NCBI GenBank assembly: GCA_011032825.1
Contig: JAADJZ010000025.1
Location: forward strand, 587,249-651,248
Length of the DNA stretch: 64,000 nucleotides
Source: Massariosphaeria phaeospora
Lineage: Eukaryota > Ascomycota > Dothideomycetes > Pleosporales
Reading direction: 5' to 3'
Part shown: in pieces, positions 1 through 11,641 of the stretch
Position numbering within the stretch: position 1 is the stretch's first letter
How the letters are laid out: every line of letters starts with the position of its first letter
Position numbers and translations under genes: made by a program
Notes under the pieces: model-generated
Told to the model about the DNA's origin: nothing
The model's database searches: none
What the model saw: only the letters and a program-made list of their open reading frames with translations

Positions 1-2234
1 TACAGGCCGCGCACGTCGTCGAGGCCGGCCATGACGAGTTCCGAGCCGCGGTTCTTGCCCTTTGTGCCGTTGAGCTCGACGATGGCTTCGGCGACCCAGA
101 GGGCGAGTTTGGTGAGGGCGCCGGGGTGCGTGAAGAGTTGGACGTCGGGGCCTTCTTTGACGACGGCCATGCGGAAGGCGCGGAGGTGGCGGATTTGCTT
201 CTTTTCGATGAGCGTGGTGCCGGTGCGGAGGATGGCTTTGTGTAGATATTGCGCTGTGGGGATGTGGTCGACGACGAGGTCGATCGAGTTGAGAGCGTCG
301 TAGGCGGTCCAGAAACGGGCCGTGATGTGTTCTTGGGCATCGATGGCTGTGGGGCCGGGTTGCGATTCGGAGGACGCGTTGGCGTTGTTGTTGGCGGTCA
401 TCTCGGCATGGTCTTGGGCGCTGATGAAGTTTGAGGTGTCGAAGGAGGATTGGTTGAGTGATTTTGCGTCGCCGACTTCGAGGATAGCACCAAGGATGAC
501 GCCGACGTCGATGGCGGAGAGGCACGCTTTCCAGCCCCAGCAGCGGACGAAGCCCCAGCCGTCTTTCATATCGCCGTTTCGAGGTGGTGGTGGTACGAGT
601 CCGTCGAGGCCGTACACAGGCGCGAATCTTAGCAGTCGTTCCCGGAGACCGCGTTTTAACTCCATATCCATATGAGTGTACTTTTGCTTGCATTGTGAGA
701 GACTGACGCCCATTTTGGCGAGCAGTTTGTCCAGTCGCCGTCGTCCTGCGTCGCTCCAGATGTGTAATCGGGCGGAGAGATAGGGGGAATGGAGCATGCT
801 ATCGTACAAACTCCAGTGTCGTAACATGAGGAAGCGGGGTTCGGGGGAGAGGCGTATTGCTTTGTCGGTTGCTGACCGAGCACTGGTGGGAATGGCACCG
901 CTCGCATCCCCTATGGTTGTTTCGCGGGCAAGATCCTTAAGATCGGCGGGGTTCAACCGACGAACTTCATCTCGAAGAACGGCTCGTATGCGCTCTCCTC
1001 GGTCTCCATTCCAGCCTGCAGAGCCTCCGGCTGCCGAGAGGGGATTCAGGCCCACACCGCTTCCTGTTCGTCCATAAAGCTCGAGACTGCTTACGCCGAC
1101 TATGGCGTTCCAAAGCAGATCGTTATCTTCTCGGCCAAGCTCTGAAGCCAACGAGTAGACGAGCGAAGAGACCGGTTCCGAATATGACGCCCCAAGCTGG
1201 TAGTATTTGTCGAGCACTCCTGTGGATTTGTCCCGCATGGCTATGAGCTGTTTGCGTAGAGTTTTGACGGACTTCTCCTTGGGTATAGCAATCGCGGGTG
1301 ACGTCGACCGGCTACGAGAGTCTGATCGTGAGAAGTCGGACGATCCTCCGAGTCTGTTAGCTATGCTGACTAACCCTCGACGTTCTGGTCTTCGTTCTGG
1401 TGATGATGGTATTGAACCACCCTAAGCGAACAGTCAGTCTAGGCGTGTGAAGTAAGGACAATGGACTCATACGGAATTACTTCTGCGTCTTTGTCTGGGA
1501 CGCTCATCGTCAGACATTTCCTCGTCAGAGTCGTCCTGGTCACTCATTGATTTCCTCTTCTTTGGGGCCTGCCCTGATTGAGGCGTGTCTTCCTCATCTG
1601 GGTCGTCAGAGTCATCGTCTTCCGACTCCACACCTTCGCCGACTTCGGGCATTTCTTCCAGAGCACAGTAGGCTTCTCGTTCAGCTGATAGCTCTTCCTC
1701 AATATCCCCATCGTCGAACACTATAATGCCTCCTCTTCCCGATTGATAAGACTGTAATATCCGGCCCTTGTCCACACCAGCCTGTCTCCGCACAAGCTCG
1801 CCCGTTGCTGGATCAGCGCTGAGAGGCGCGCCGAACACGTTTGACAGATTCCAAGGCCGTCGTGCATCCATGACCCAGACCTCGACGTCTCCAGTACCGC
1901 CCTGCCCATTTTCATCGACATCGAGTCCTAAAACCTCTTCTAGATCCACCATGCCACCCACACCCAGACACACCACGACACCTCCGCTTCCGCCGTCTGT
2001 AGTTCGCATAGGACGTATTAAATCTTGCGCCGCCCTCGACAGATCGCCATATCCGGCAATGGGCTGGATCTTATGAGGTATGTAGTCGCGTTTGAGCAGC
2101 GCGGTCAGGATCCGGCAAGCACACAGCGCGTCGGGCTCGAGCGCAACGAGGAGTAGAACTGGCGGAGCGGCGGCATGGTTTCGCTTGAGAAGGCTCTGGT
2201 AGAGGTGTGCAATCAGGCCTCGTGGGAGATACAT
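1..2234 (-). CDS. CDC45: CDC45 replication initiation factor (3' part cut by window edge)
   Basis: Cdc45 is the core subunit of the CMG replicative helicase (Cdc45-MCM-GINS) and acts in the nucleus at origins and forks. The N-terminus MYLPRGLIAHLYQSLL followed by ALEPDALCACRILTALLK is the conserved Cdc45 start. A long acidic, Asp/Glu-rich stretch and a basic PKKRKS motif occupy about residues 195-255, as in other fungal Cdc45 proteins. One intron is clear: exon 1 is 2234-1473 and the 51-bp GT-AG intron is 1472-1422, and the frame then continues on the - strand to the left edge. Exon 2 carries LEYG-like LELYGRTGSG, EPRFLMLRHWSLYDSM, KYTHMDMELK and GWGFVRCWGWKACLSA, all typical of the family. 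No stop or frameshift is seen. The C-terminus lies outside the window. The start is set by the conserved N-terminus. Confidence 0.96.
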
Positions 2235-2339
2235 GGTCGTGCCGTCCTCGTATGTCTTCGTGTGAGAGACCCGAGGGAACGCGTGCGGGTAGGGCGCGTC
2301 GGGGTTGTTGTGGAGCGGCTTTACTGAGGGACAAGGGTC

Positions 2340-5225
2340 ATGGCGCTGTGGACATTGGACTGTAAAATAATATTAAGCTCTGCTAAAATATGGAGCAAAG
2401 AGAAGGGCAATTGGTATGCGTTGTTGCAGGAGCTTGCACAGAGTCGTGACGAGAAGCGGACGCGTAGAGTGCGCTAAGGCCGCGACGAGACTAGTGCCGG
2501 TTTCCCTGTTCCTCCTATCCGATCTCTGATCTCTACTATCCTCTAACTCCATGACTTTGGCCAAACACGAGCTTGTTCTTACAGTATAAAAGAATGAATT
2601 TACACCACGGCATCCACCAGACAATATTTTGCACTCGTGTCGAATACCTCTGTAAACAGCTCCCCGAAAAGCCTTCGTGTCTAAGACTACAGCAGCCCCT
2701 GCCGCTTCCCTGTACCATCGTATCAGACGATAAGTGTGGAGGAGGCAGACAACTGCTGTGCGTGTCTTTCAGAGGTCTAGGGATGTCTTATGGCTGCCAC
2801 TCTCGGTTCAGGTCTGCTTTGGTGATTGAACGCTAGTCAAGAGTGCACTGATGATGGTGAGCTCCATAGTGGACAAAGTCATGCGTCTTAGGCGGCCCTG
2901 CAGCGGAATTATAGTAGAAAATTAGAGTGATGTTAGTGGTAGAGGAGAGAATCAATGCACAGAATGACACAATCAACGGATAAGTTCAAAATTCAAATAG
3001 TGAGACTATGAATGTTTGCTATGCCTACATCTTCAACCTTCCATAGGCAGGTATGTAAGTTTCGTGATTGTCAACCAATGTTCCCGAAGCCGTTCTCATA
3101 GAAGAGATTATATCATTGCGAATCGATGCTGAAAGTGTCGCCGTTTGTACCTGCGATGAGCGCATGGTGGCGGGGAGTCTCGCCTCAAAACGCTTTGAGG
3201 GTCTGAACCACTGGTATTTCTGGCTCGTAAGACACATTGACATACGCACTATCTTAAGTGCGAAGGAACTATTCCGACATGTTATTATATCATAGCCTGC
3301 CCATGGTGGGTAAAATCATAAGCGCTGGTGCAGTGGTGGTGGTGGGTGCATCGATGGTTAAGCGAGGCTCGATTCGGTTTCGTCCCATGTGGGCCGGCCA
3401 AGTAGACATCTTACTGGCTCTCCCGTCCTTATTCAGCAGGTGAGGGGCGAAGCAGAACTCCGATGCGACTTCATGGGTCTTCCTCTCCTTCCCCTCCCCC
3501 TCTCTGAATGCGCGCACGACGTTAGAACGATGGCTTTCGACATGCCACAGATGCAAGACGCTTCTAGAGCCGTCCTAACGATTCGTTGAACCAAATTCTG
3601 ATCCAGCAGCGACGCAGGGACGGGGTCGACACGTTTTGCTCTCGCAACAAACCACTCTGCAGCTTTGATGAACGACTGATTTCTCATGGATCTAGGTTGG
3701 GTGTTGAACTTCGGATGATGAAGGTAAGTCACAGTGATGCCCCTCACCGCTTCCAGCAGCCTTGGAGTCAACGCTCACCGCTAATCTGTCTCAGCGCCAG
3801 CCCCAGGACGCAGACCGAGCCCCTTCACGATTACCTTCACGAGTCGTTCTTTGCGGGCTTTCGAACCCAAGATCCAACCCCCTGATATAACCGGTCTCTA
3901 CCAGACACTACCATACGGACATCCCTAGCTGTCTGGCCGCTTCAATTCGTTTGTTCAGCACGTCGATATTGCACTAGTCGTTTCGTTGGTCTGTTCTCTA
4001 ACACCGGGCTGCCTGTGCCCCCAATAGGCGGTAGTTCAATAGGTGACACATAGTCCTTTGTTCGAGCCAACGGGTGGCCCCAAACCCAACACTCTGGCCT
4101 TCCGCCCTCAATATTCCGTTGCTCTTTCTCCATCGCTCACATCGCATACATCTACCACATTCCTTTTGCCTTCACCATAGAGCGACAAATGTTGCCTTGG
4201 GCTTTGAGTCGACTAATCATACCATCTCTTCATTCCGTACTCACAATACAGATCTCGATAACGCTCCGGATACTTGCGATACCCCACATCTCACTCACAC
4301 AGATTACTGCGCTATCCGCTCTACTCACGATCACCTCAACTCGACCCGCTCCCAAGACGATATCCAACTGGCGGATGCGCGTGGCTAGCTTGGAACCAAC
4401 CATGGAAGGAGGCTGCGGATAAAGCAATACGAGTTGTCGCCTGAAAGAGATATCTGAGGACGCAACGCATAAGAGCATGGCTGGTCGTTGTGGTGCGTTG
4501 TGGTGTCTGGGTACGCCGGTGCCTTAGGCGACATTGTCACGAGATTCGCCACCTTCGATGGTCACCCACCGCTTTCCAGAACCCCGCTAGCGCGCTCAAA
4601 CGCGCCCACGCAGCCCCACCCCAGCACCGCAATCTCGCTGCAAACTCCGCAGCGAGTTATCTGTGCACTCCCTGCTCGCATTAATCAAATGCCTATATAT
4701 ATTTAGTCAACGGGGAATCTTTCAATAATTCTGGAAGACCAGCGTGTAGACGTTCTAGCGTCGAGCTTCTAAAGCTTGGCTGCCTATAGTCCGTTGTTGA
4801 TACTGCATATGGTTACCAGTGGTAGCAGCCATACGGTGGGCTGTGTAAAACCATTTTGCCAAATTTTTTTTGCTCGAGTTCCGCCTGCATCAAAATAATT
4901 ACTGTAGTTATATTTCTTACGTAAGCGACATGCCAAGGCTATTACGTAATCAAACCCCTCCCTAAATCATCCCCCAGCACTCGCGCGGGTGTCTACCTTC
5001 TAGTAGGTGACCATGTCACAGTTGGTATAGCCTACTTGCTTTAAAGAGTAGACTGGACAAGCCTTTTTCTTTTCTAATTATCGTATATGCATGCCCCTAC
5101 GTACGTAGTTACTAGAGAGGAGATATCGGACCCTATGTATAAACTGAGCTATCTACCCTAGTAAGAAATATACTGCATCTACGTCGTCTTATCAACGTAT
5201 GTAATAACGAGCTTGTAGTTCATAT
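2340..5225. other. Intergenic region without a supported gene
   Basis: No reading frame here has recognisable protein features; the open frames are short (up to about 112 codons) and lack a family signature. A tRNA B-box-like string near 3860 has no matching T-arm stem. The last ~500 bases are AT-rich and look like ordinary spacer. Confidence 0.5.
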
Positions 5226-6318
5226 TCAACCTAACCGCACATCGATTGTCTCCGTCGCAAACCTGTCCCACTCGTCCGCGAAGACCCTCCCTAGCGCCTT
5301 GCGATACGCAATGCCGTCCTCCCACTCAATCCAGAGCACATTATAACAGCTATACTTGAGCCCCTTACAGATCTTCGAAAACACATAACAAGCGTTCTCA
5401 CAGTCTCTATGCGGATACGCCGACTCGGGCATATCGAAGGTAGTTTCCTCATTCCAGGGCACTTCCATACGGCTGATAGCGATTAGTTCGCGGGGCTCGC
5501 TGAGGGGCCGCGGGCTCAGAGGCCGCAGCCTCCAATCTTGCAGCGAGGGCACGTATTCGAAGAACGGCTGCGGAGTAATAGTATGGAGGTCCAGCATGCC
5601 GATCACAGCGCCGTTGGTGTCTTGGATATATGGGAGTTCGCGTGGACGAGTGGGACCCAGGCGGGTTTCAGACCACTGGATTCTCGCGGGCATGTGGCAA
5701 GTGTGGAAAGAAAGGATGGGGGACCAGCTGGTGTGGTCGGACGATGTCTGTGGCTGCCGTGCAGTCTGTGTCGGCTGCCAGAGGAACGGTACGGAATGCC
5801 GGAACTTGGAGCTGTAAGGAAGAAGATAGTCGTCGGCGTCGGTGTCGTGGTTACGTGTTCGGGATGGTGGTAGTAGTGGTTGTTTACTCTGGCCCGATCA
5901 TTTGTCGATACATTAGTCTTATAACATGTGATAACTGGGTGATTTCCCGACTGCTCTTTGAGTAATCGTCTTTGTCGACAATGTATTCGTGCAGCAGCCA
6001 GAGCCTTGTGTCGACTTCTGTGTCCCAGCCCAGCCAACTCCAACTCGGGAACTGCTTCATGACATTTCCAGCGGCGTTGGTTCTTTGCTTAGCGGAGCTG
6101 ATGGTCTTCCATAGTAGTGCTCCGTTGAGGAACACTTCTGGGAGGCTGTAGAGCATCCTGTTAGCTATAGCACGCCCCATGGCTGTAATGATGGCAGAGA
6201 AGGCTTTGAGCGCGTCTTCAGGAAAGGACAGCTGTCGGTTGTTGTATTTCTCCACTATTTGGCAGTATGCATCTAGATTGTGCCAGCGGGTGATTAAATG
6301 CGAGTCTTTCAGTTGCAT
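5226..6318 (-). pseudogene. HET-domain protein, C-terminal relic
   Basis: Two - strand pieces resemble the region that follows the HET (heterokaryon incompatibility) domain in fungal proteins. The upstream piece (6318-5884) reads YCQIVEKYNNRQLSFPEDAL, then NGALLW and FPSWSWLGWDTEVD. The downstream piece (5693-5226) ends with WIEWEDGIAYRKALGRV followed by a stop, as HET proteins commonly do. The pieces lie in different frames and are separated by about 190 bp without a convincing intron. The N-terminal HET box is not found upstream, where the frame runs into low-complexity sequence. HET proteins normally mediate non-self recognition between hyphae. This copy is probably a non-functional 5'-truncated remnant, although an unrecognised intron between the pieces cannot be excluded. 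Confidence 0.7.
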
Positions 6319-7189
6319 CGGAATTGTCGGATATCGAGGTGTGGTGCCGTTCTCCTGGTGCGACTTTTTCCGACAGGACCAGAATTAGACTAAAATCACT
6401 GTTTGATGGTCAATCATCAGCAGCCTAAGCAAGTACCGGCCGCGATCTTCACTGTTCTATAAGTTCGAGTTCAATTCGACCTGCCACCTGAAGTTATGCG
6501 AGCCCTTCCTCGACACAGAGCAGCCAAAGTCTTACCACACCCGTGGCTGGACGTGCTAAGAATGGGAGCTCTCTCACATGTCAATGCGACGTTCATCCGC
6601 ATCAATTCCAGATCCTTCGTCATGGCTGCCGCTGTGTGTACGAATCATGTCGAGACAAAATGTGCCCATGCTCACCCGCCAGCAATCCAGCTTTGCTACA
6701 TGTTGTACGCCAACTGGTACGGATGTATGCTCTAACGAAGGCCTTGGAGTGGGCGAAGGCCATAAGGGCAATGGCAATAAGGGCGTAGGCGACAATGGCC
6801 TGAGCCGAAGATGAGGATGTGGGCGACTATAGCCTAAGCTGACGATGAGAACTGAGCCATATTGTACGCTAACTGGTACGGATGTATACTTCAACAACGC
6901 TTCGCACCGCAACGAGACGTTGACAAGTGAACATGAGCTCTCTTCAAAGGTGATTACCAAGCTCTGCAGCGGCTGCTGTGGCGGTGTTCAGGCGTAGTGT
7001 CGTGAGAATATCATGAATCAAATCTCCTCTGTTCAACTGGATATTAGATATTTAGAGATAAGAGAGAAACCCTAGAAAGCCACAGGCCTGAGGTTGACGA
7101 AGGCACAAAGCGGGGCTATGCATGCAGCGCGCACGTGCTCCTCCGGCCCGCCTCGGCCTCGCACTCGGGCTCATAAGACCGTCTACAAC
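6319..7189. other. Intergenic, no gene seen
   Basis: Several overlapping open frames of 60-130 codons exist on both strands, but none has a recognisable domain or codon pattern. The area around 6760-6850 is locally repetitive (GGC/AAT-rich short repeats), which explains the low-complexity frames. Confidence 0.4.
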
Positions 7190-7515
7190 ATCATGCAGCG
7201 TAGCGTTCCCCCACGACATCAAATGCAGCGTCTTCTCGCGCCAAATCATCACCGGCATGATGCCTGACTATTCAAGGACCAAGGACCTGTACGCCAACAA
7301 GTTCCATTTCTGCGCCGTTGCGCTCAGCGCGCTAGTCGTATTTCCGTGCGTGTATATCCCGGGCTTCAACGACAAAGTGTTCCAAATGAAGCTGATTACG
7401 TGGGAGTGGGCGCTCGCGGTTGGCGCGGTGTTTATCTTTGTGGCGGGTATGGAGGCGTGGAAGAGAAAGTTTGCGCGAGCAGCTCGGAGCCTCTTGGAAC
7501 TTTCGTTGATCGATA
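7190..7515 (+). pseudogene. ENA-type P-type ATPase, C-terminal fragment
   Basis: The + strand reads PHDIKCSVFSRQII and then ANKFHFCAVAL, FPCVYIPGFNDKVF and WEWALAVGAVFIFVAGMEAW. These match the last membrane segments of type IID (ENA) cation-exporting P-type ATPases, which pump Na+ or K+ out across the plasma membrane. Roughly 100 residues that normally separate the first motif from the others are missing, so the fragment has an internal deletion. No catalytic DKTGT or ATP-binding region lies upstream. The coding similarity ends where the pogo element is inserted at the TA at 7514-7515, and it does not resume after the element's right end. It is a dead gene tail, used here as a transposon target. 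Confidence 0.65.
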
Positions 7516-7554
7516 CCGTGTTGGCGCGCGTAGCGCCTCCATTCGCGTAACGCC
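7516..7554 (+). repeat. pogo element left terminal inverted repeat
   Basis: This 39-bp repeat is exactly complementary to 9615-9653 and is preceded by the TA target site at 7514-7515. It is the likely binding site for the helix-turn-helix region of the transposase. Confidence 0.95.
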
Positions 7555-7613
7555 TCACCAACATCAAAACAACAATCCTTCACCATACTTCGACACGCGA
7601 TAACTCCATCAAT

Positions 7614-9500
7614 ATGGAACCGATTCAAGCTGCGATCGAAAACATCGAATCGCGCGAAGAAGGCGCATCTTTTTCATATAGAAAAGTCGCCGATCAGTTC
7701 GACCTAGAACATTCTACACTGCGGCGGAGGCACCAGGGGTTGCAGGCTACGCGTGCAACCAAGGCACTGAATCAACGAAAACTCAACCCACGACAAGAGA
7801 AGGAGCTTGTACGATACATTGAAGGCTTAACAGAGCAAGGGCTACCTCCTACGCGCGAAATGATACAGAATTTCGCGTCTTCTGTGGCGGAATCAGCAGT
7901 CTCGAAGGCCTGGGTTTCGCGATTTCTAACGCGAAACAAAACCAATCTTACATCCAAATGGACAACTGGAATAGATCGCAATCGTCACAAAGCTGACACT
8001 AAGGATAAATACCGCCTGTACTTTGATCTACTTCATAGCAAGATGCGAGAGTACGACGTTGACGCGGAGGACGTGTACAATATGGACGAAAAAGGCTTCC
8101 TCATCGGCATTACAGCGCGCTCAAAACGAGTATTTTCCAAGGCAGTGTGGGAGCGTAAGGAACGTACAGCTGCACTCCAGAATAGCTCCCGTGAATGGAT
8201 TACGGTTATAGCTTGTGTTTGTGCTGATGGGAAAGCGCTGCCTCCGGCTGTTATCTACGAAGGAAAACAGAGGCTTCAAAGCTCATGGTTAGAGGACGTG
8301 GAAGCAGGAAAACACCAGGTTTTCTTTGCCAATTCACCCTCCGGATGGTCAAACAATGACCTCGGGCTAGCATGGCTTGAGCAGGTGTTTGACCGAAGCA
8401 CGAAGAAGAAAGCGCGGCGGAGGTGGCGCCTCCTTATCCTTGATGGCCACGCATCTCATCTTACCATGGATTTTATTAATTATTGCAACGCTAATAAGAT
8501 TCTTCTCGCTGTCTTTCCCTCTTATTCAACTCACAGCCTTCAGCCACTTGATGTGGTGTTGTTCTTGCCGCTCTCGACTTCCTATTTGAAGGAACTTACA
8601 CTGCACCTTCACCGCTTCCAAGGCCTTATTGGAGTTAAGAAAGGCGACTTCTTTCCAATATTCTAGGCTGCCTGGATGTCCACCTTTAAGGAGGAAACTG
8701 TGCGCAAGTCTTTTGAAGCTACAGGCATCATTCTCGCCAATGCAGACGCTATCCTAAAACGCTTCAAAAGCACAACTTCGGAGCAAGATAAGAGCCCAAC
8801 CCTAGAGCTAGAGGGTGATAGGAGTACTTGGAAACAGCTTCGTCAATTGTTTAATGTTGCTGTAAAGGATACAGCCGCAACAGAAGCGCAGCGGTTGAGT
8901 TCATCACTTCATTCGCTGCAGGTGCAGAACGAGCTACTACACCACGAAAATAAGGGCTTACGCGACGCTCTTACAGTCAAAAAGAAACACAAGAAGAAAA
9001 GTAAGGTCTTAGACTTGCAGCAGCGTCAAGAATATCATGGTAGTGCGGTGTTCTGGAGTCCTAGGAAAGTGAGAGAAGCACGCGCGCGCGAAGTCGTGAA
9101 ACAGAGAGATGCAGAGTTAGAAAAATTACAGAAAACAGAGGCAAGACAGCTAAAAGAGGCTACAACCTTATATAAAAAGCAGCAGCAAGAAGAAGCAAAG
9201 GCGGAGCGACAAAGGGTTAAGGAGACAAGAGAGAAAGAGAGGGCTACAAGGGCTGCAGAACTTCAAGCGTCCCGAGCAAGCAAACAACAAGAAAAAGACG
9301 CCGCAAACGCTAGAAAATCTCTACAATTGGTCCAAAGAGGCAAGAGGCCAGCTTCAAAACAAAAAATCCTAAAAAATCGAAGCAAGGCGCGTGTTGTAGA
9401 GGCTGCAAGTGGTGAGGAGGCCGCATTGGCCGCACCAGAGCCATCCCCTAAGGTGACTACGCGCGGCCGCAGCGTCTGCCTCCCATCAAAATTCAAGTAG
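7614..9500 (+). pseudogene. pogo-type transposase with one premature stop
   Basis: The frame runs 629 codons from 7614 to 9500 with one TAG at 8664-8666. That stop sits where relatives have Trp (FFPIF, stop, AAWMSTF), so TGG to TAG is the likely change. Domains in order: a Psq-type HTH at about residues 15-45 (FSYRKVADQFDLEHSTLRRR), a CENP-B/Tc5 HTH at about 55-125, and a DDE_1 catalytic core at about 150-330. The catalytic acids visible are D158 (NMDEKGF), D277 (LILDGH) and D313 (LQPLDV), the DDxD spacing of pogo elements. The C-terminal part is a Lys/Glu/Gln-rich predicted coiled coil. The enzyme would cut and paste its own element. It is truncated after the catalytic core unless the stop is read through. 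Confidence 0.9.
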
Positions 9501-9614
9501 CCCAAGTTAATTGCATGTATTAATAGTCTATTCCACTATAATCTATCGTGATAATAGCTACTGTAGGTGGCTGTACAGCCTCATCTTTGCAAAGGCCGCG
9601 ATGCTGCTTAGTGG

Positions 9615-9653
9615 GGCGTTACGCGAATGGAGGCGCTACGCGCGCCAACACGG
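9615..9653 (-). repeat. pogo element right terminal inverted repeat
   Basis: This is the exact inverted copy of 7516-7554, followed by the duplicated TA at 9654-9655. Confidence 0.95.
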
Positions 9654-9655
9654 TA

Positions 9656-10521
9656 TGACTCTTAATGTGTAAGCCCACAAAATGGCCACCCATTCAGCTT
9701 CCGCTGAATACAAATGAGGCTCCCCTTGAGCATCCGCGCGAACTTTTATACCTTAATGTGCAAGCGCGCATTCGGATTGTTCGCTGAGGATAAGCGAGAG
9801 CCGAATCCAGGAGGCGAGGGGAAAAGGGGCTTGCTGGACTTGAAGCAGGGGTTTCTCACCTTTGCGAGGATGTTGAGTCGGACGACGAGTTTGGGAATGG
9901 CAACTATGAGGGATTCTGGAATCTCGGAGAGGGATGAGGCGTGAGAGGTGGTGTTCTCTCACGGAAATGGACTCTCAGGAACCAAAGAGATGAATCTGCG
10001 CATCTCTAAAAGAATTTATCTAACGTAGTATTTCTATATACAGTGTTTACTTAATTCTATAAGACATAAGATTAAATCTAAGTAGTAGATAGGGCTTTAG
10101 TTACAGAGTTACAACGTAGCGTGTTTAGCCTTAGTTCTAGAGATCTCTTTTCTACCAAGAGGGTGTTGTGGTGGGCAAGTTTGGTGGGTGATAGTCGATT
10201 GGTTGGGAGGTGTAGAAAGCGATATGTGACTCACCAAGGCCAACCACTGTTCAGGCGCCAATGACAAAATATTTAGGATCGCAGTATAAGAGTCATGGTG
10301 CTTATTCGGAACCTCTTGACTCAGAAGAAGATCATTGAACAAGTATGACTGTGCGCCCATCTTAGGATATATAACGCAGCTCGTATCCGCTTCTTCCCTT
10401 CTTCGGACCGCGAACGCATCGAAGCAACCCGGCAGCATAAGATCCACGAATACTTCCGGAAAGCAACACACATCCAACACCCAGAATATCTACGTACCAA
10501 TAAGTACGCCCAAATCCTGCA
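9656..10521. other. Intergenic, upstream of the P1-like gene
   Basis: No supported gene. The segment holds one copy of a short dispersed motif (GCATCCGCGCGAACTTTT near 9729) that recurs in variant form near 13,650 and 24,376. The final ~400 bases are the promoter side of the ribosomal P1-like gene. Confidence 0.4.
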
Positions 10522-10920
10522 ATGTCCCCCGCTGGCACCACCTCCACCGCCGCAACCAGCACCAGCGGTCCCACTAACGCCGAAACGGCCGTCTCCTTCG
10601 CCGCGCTCATCCTCGCCGACGAATCCCTCGCGATCACGCCCGAGAAGCTCCAAACCCTGCTCAAGGCCGCAGGCATCCACGACATTGAACCCATCTGGAC
10701 CACTCTCTTCGCCAACGCACTCAAGGGCAAGGACGTCAAGGGTATCCTTACCACAACGGCCACGACCTCGGCGCCTGAGGTCGGCGGGCCGGGGAAGGTT
10801 GGGAAGAAGACGCATGGGGAGCCTGATGATGAGAAGACGGGGGATGACGATGGAGAGAATGGCGATTCTGAGGACGAGGATGGGGATGGTGAGGGGGGGT
10901 TTGGCGGGTTGTTTGATTGA
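10522..10920 (+). CDS. RPP1: Divergent 60S acidic ribosomal protein P1
   Basis: The 132-residue product has the P1 N-terminal dimerisation domain: [20 protein letters not shown], then [11 protein letters not shown], then [21 protein letters not shown]1/P2 proteins form the ribosomal stalk that recruits translation GTPases. The tail is acidic and ends GGFGGLFD, close to the canonical DMGFGLFD stalk tail that binds elongation factors. Two things are odd. The usual Ala/Gly-rich hinge is replaced by a Thr/Gly/Lys-rich segment ([20 protein letters not shown]), and the gene is one exon whereas fungal P1 genes usually contain introns. It may be a paralogue or a retrocopy rather than the main RPP1 gene. 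The Thr/Ser-rich N-terminal extension (about 18 residues) is also unusual. Confidence 0.85.
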   Translation: MSPAGTTSTAATSTSGPTNAETAVSFAALILADESLAITPEKLQTLLKAAGIHDIEPIWTTLFANALKGKDVKGILTTTATTSAPEVGGPGKVGKKTHGEPDDEKTGDDDGENGDSEDEDGDGEGGFGGLFD

Positions 10921-11641
10921 AGCGGTGGGGCGATGGAGATGGAGATGGAGGGTAGATACGGTGATGCAGGAAGTGGGCGGTTTGGGAGTTTTGCGACCTT
11001 GCTGTAGACAACGGATAATGCAAGGTTTTTCTTCCAATGTCGTGTGTTCTCAGTGCAATGTGTATGGAGCTTGATACGGCTCACTTGTCCCGACAGCTGG
11101 CTGTTGGCAATGAGCTCGTCAAGTTGGGTGCGAAGCCTACCTATTGATCCACTGGACACGGTATACAGAGCGCAACTTGAAGATGGCTGGTCGCTAAGGG
11201 AAAGCCTGAAGAGAGTTGTGGGTCCGGAAACTTGGAGTACAACAATCAGACGGCACACAACAATAGAAAAAAAGCTTTGACTTACTTGCCTGGAATAGTT
11301 CCAACCTGTAGAATGCGCGGTAGAACTGCATGAATAGTCCGAGATGTCTAGGGCGTAGGTGGGTAGGAGTTAATCGGTCAAAGATATCCTTGCAAGGAAG
11401 ACTGTTGAACGGGCTATAGCGTCCATCTGACAAGATAATTTGCTTAAAGAGGTAGGAGAGAAGCAGAAAGAAAAAACAATGTACGAAGGAAGACATGCAG
11501 AGAGAAAACAGAATACGCAGAAAATCACATCTATCTCACCAAGCACGCTTACCTTCCACCCGACACCTTGAAATACTAGCCTCGCTAAACATCTCTTTCC
11601 TCCAAACCCCCATCCGTCAACACAACCAACCCACTCATAGA
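10921..11641. other. Intergenic between convergent genes
   Basis: This is the 3' side of both the P1-like gene and the TAP-like peptidase gene. Open frames on either strand show no family signature and I see no structural RNA. Confidence 0.4.

Larger units (their letters stand above)
7516..9653 (+). mobile_element. Complete pogo-family (Tc1/mariner superfamily) DNA transposon
   Basis: Perfect 39-bp terminal inverted repeats lie at 7516-7554 and 9615-9653, starting CCGTGTTGGCGCGCGTAGCG at the left end. The target dinucleotide TA is duplicated at 7514-7515 and 9654-9655. The 2138-bp element contains a single transposase gene in the + orientation with 59 bp between the left repeat and its start codon. 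Perfect repeats and an intact TA duplication indicate a recent insertion. The only visible damage is one in-frame stop in the transposase. Confidence 0.95.

Noticed and set aside
3835..3890. tRNA B-box-like string GGTTCGAAAGCC on the - strand
   Set aside because: The T-arm stem does not pair and no A-box lies at the right distance.
10321..11258. Long - strand frames (238 and 298 codons) over the P1-like gene
   Set aside because: They are antisense shadows of the P1-like gene and low-complexity sequence.
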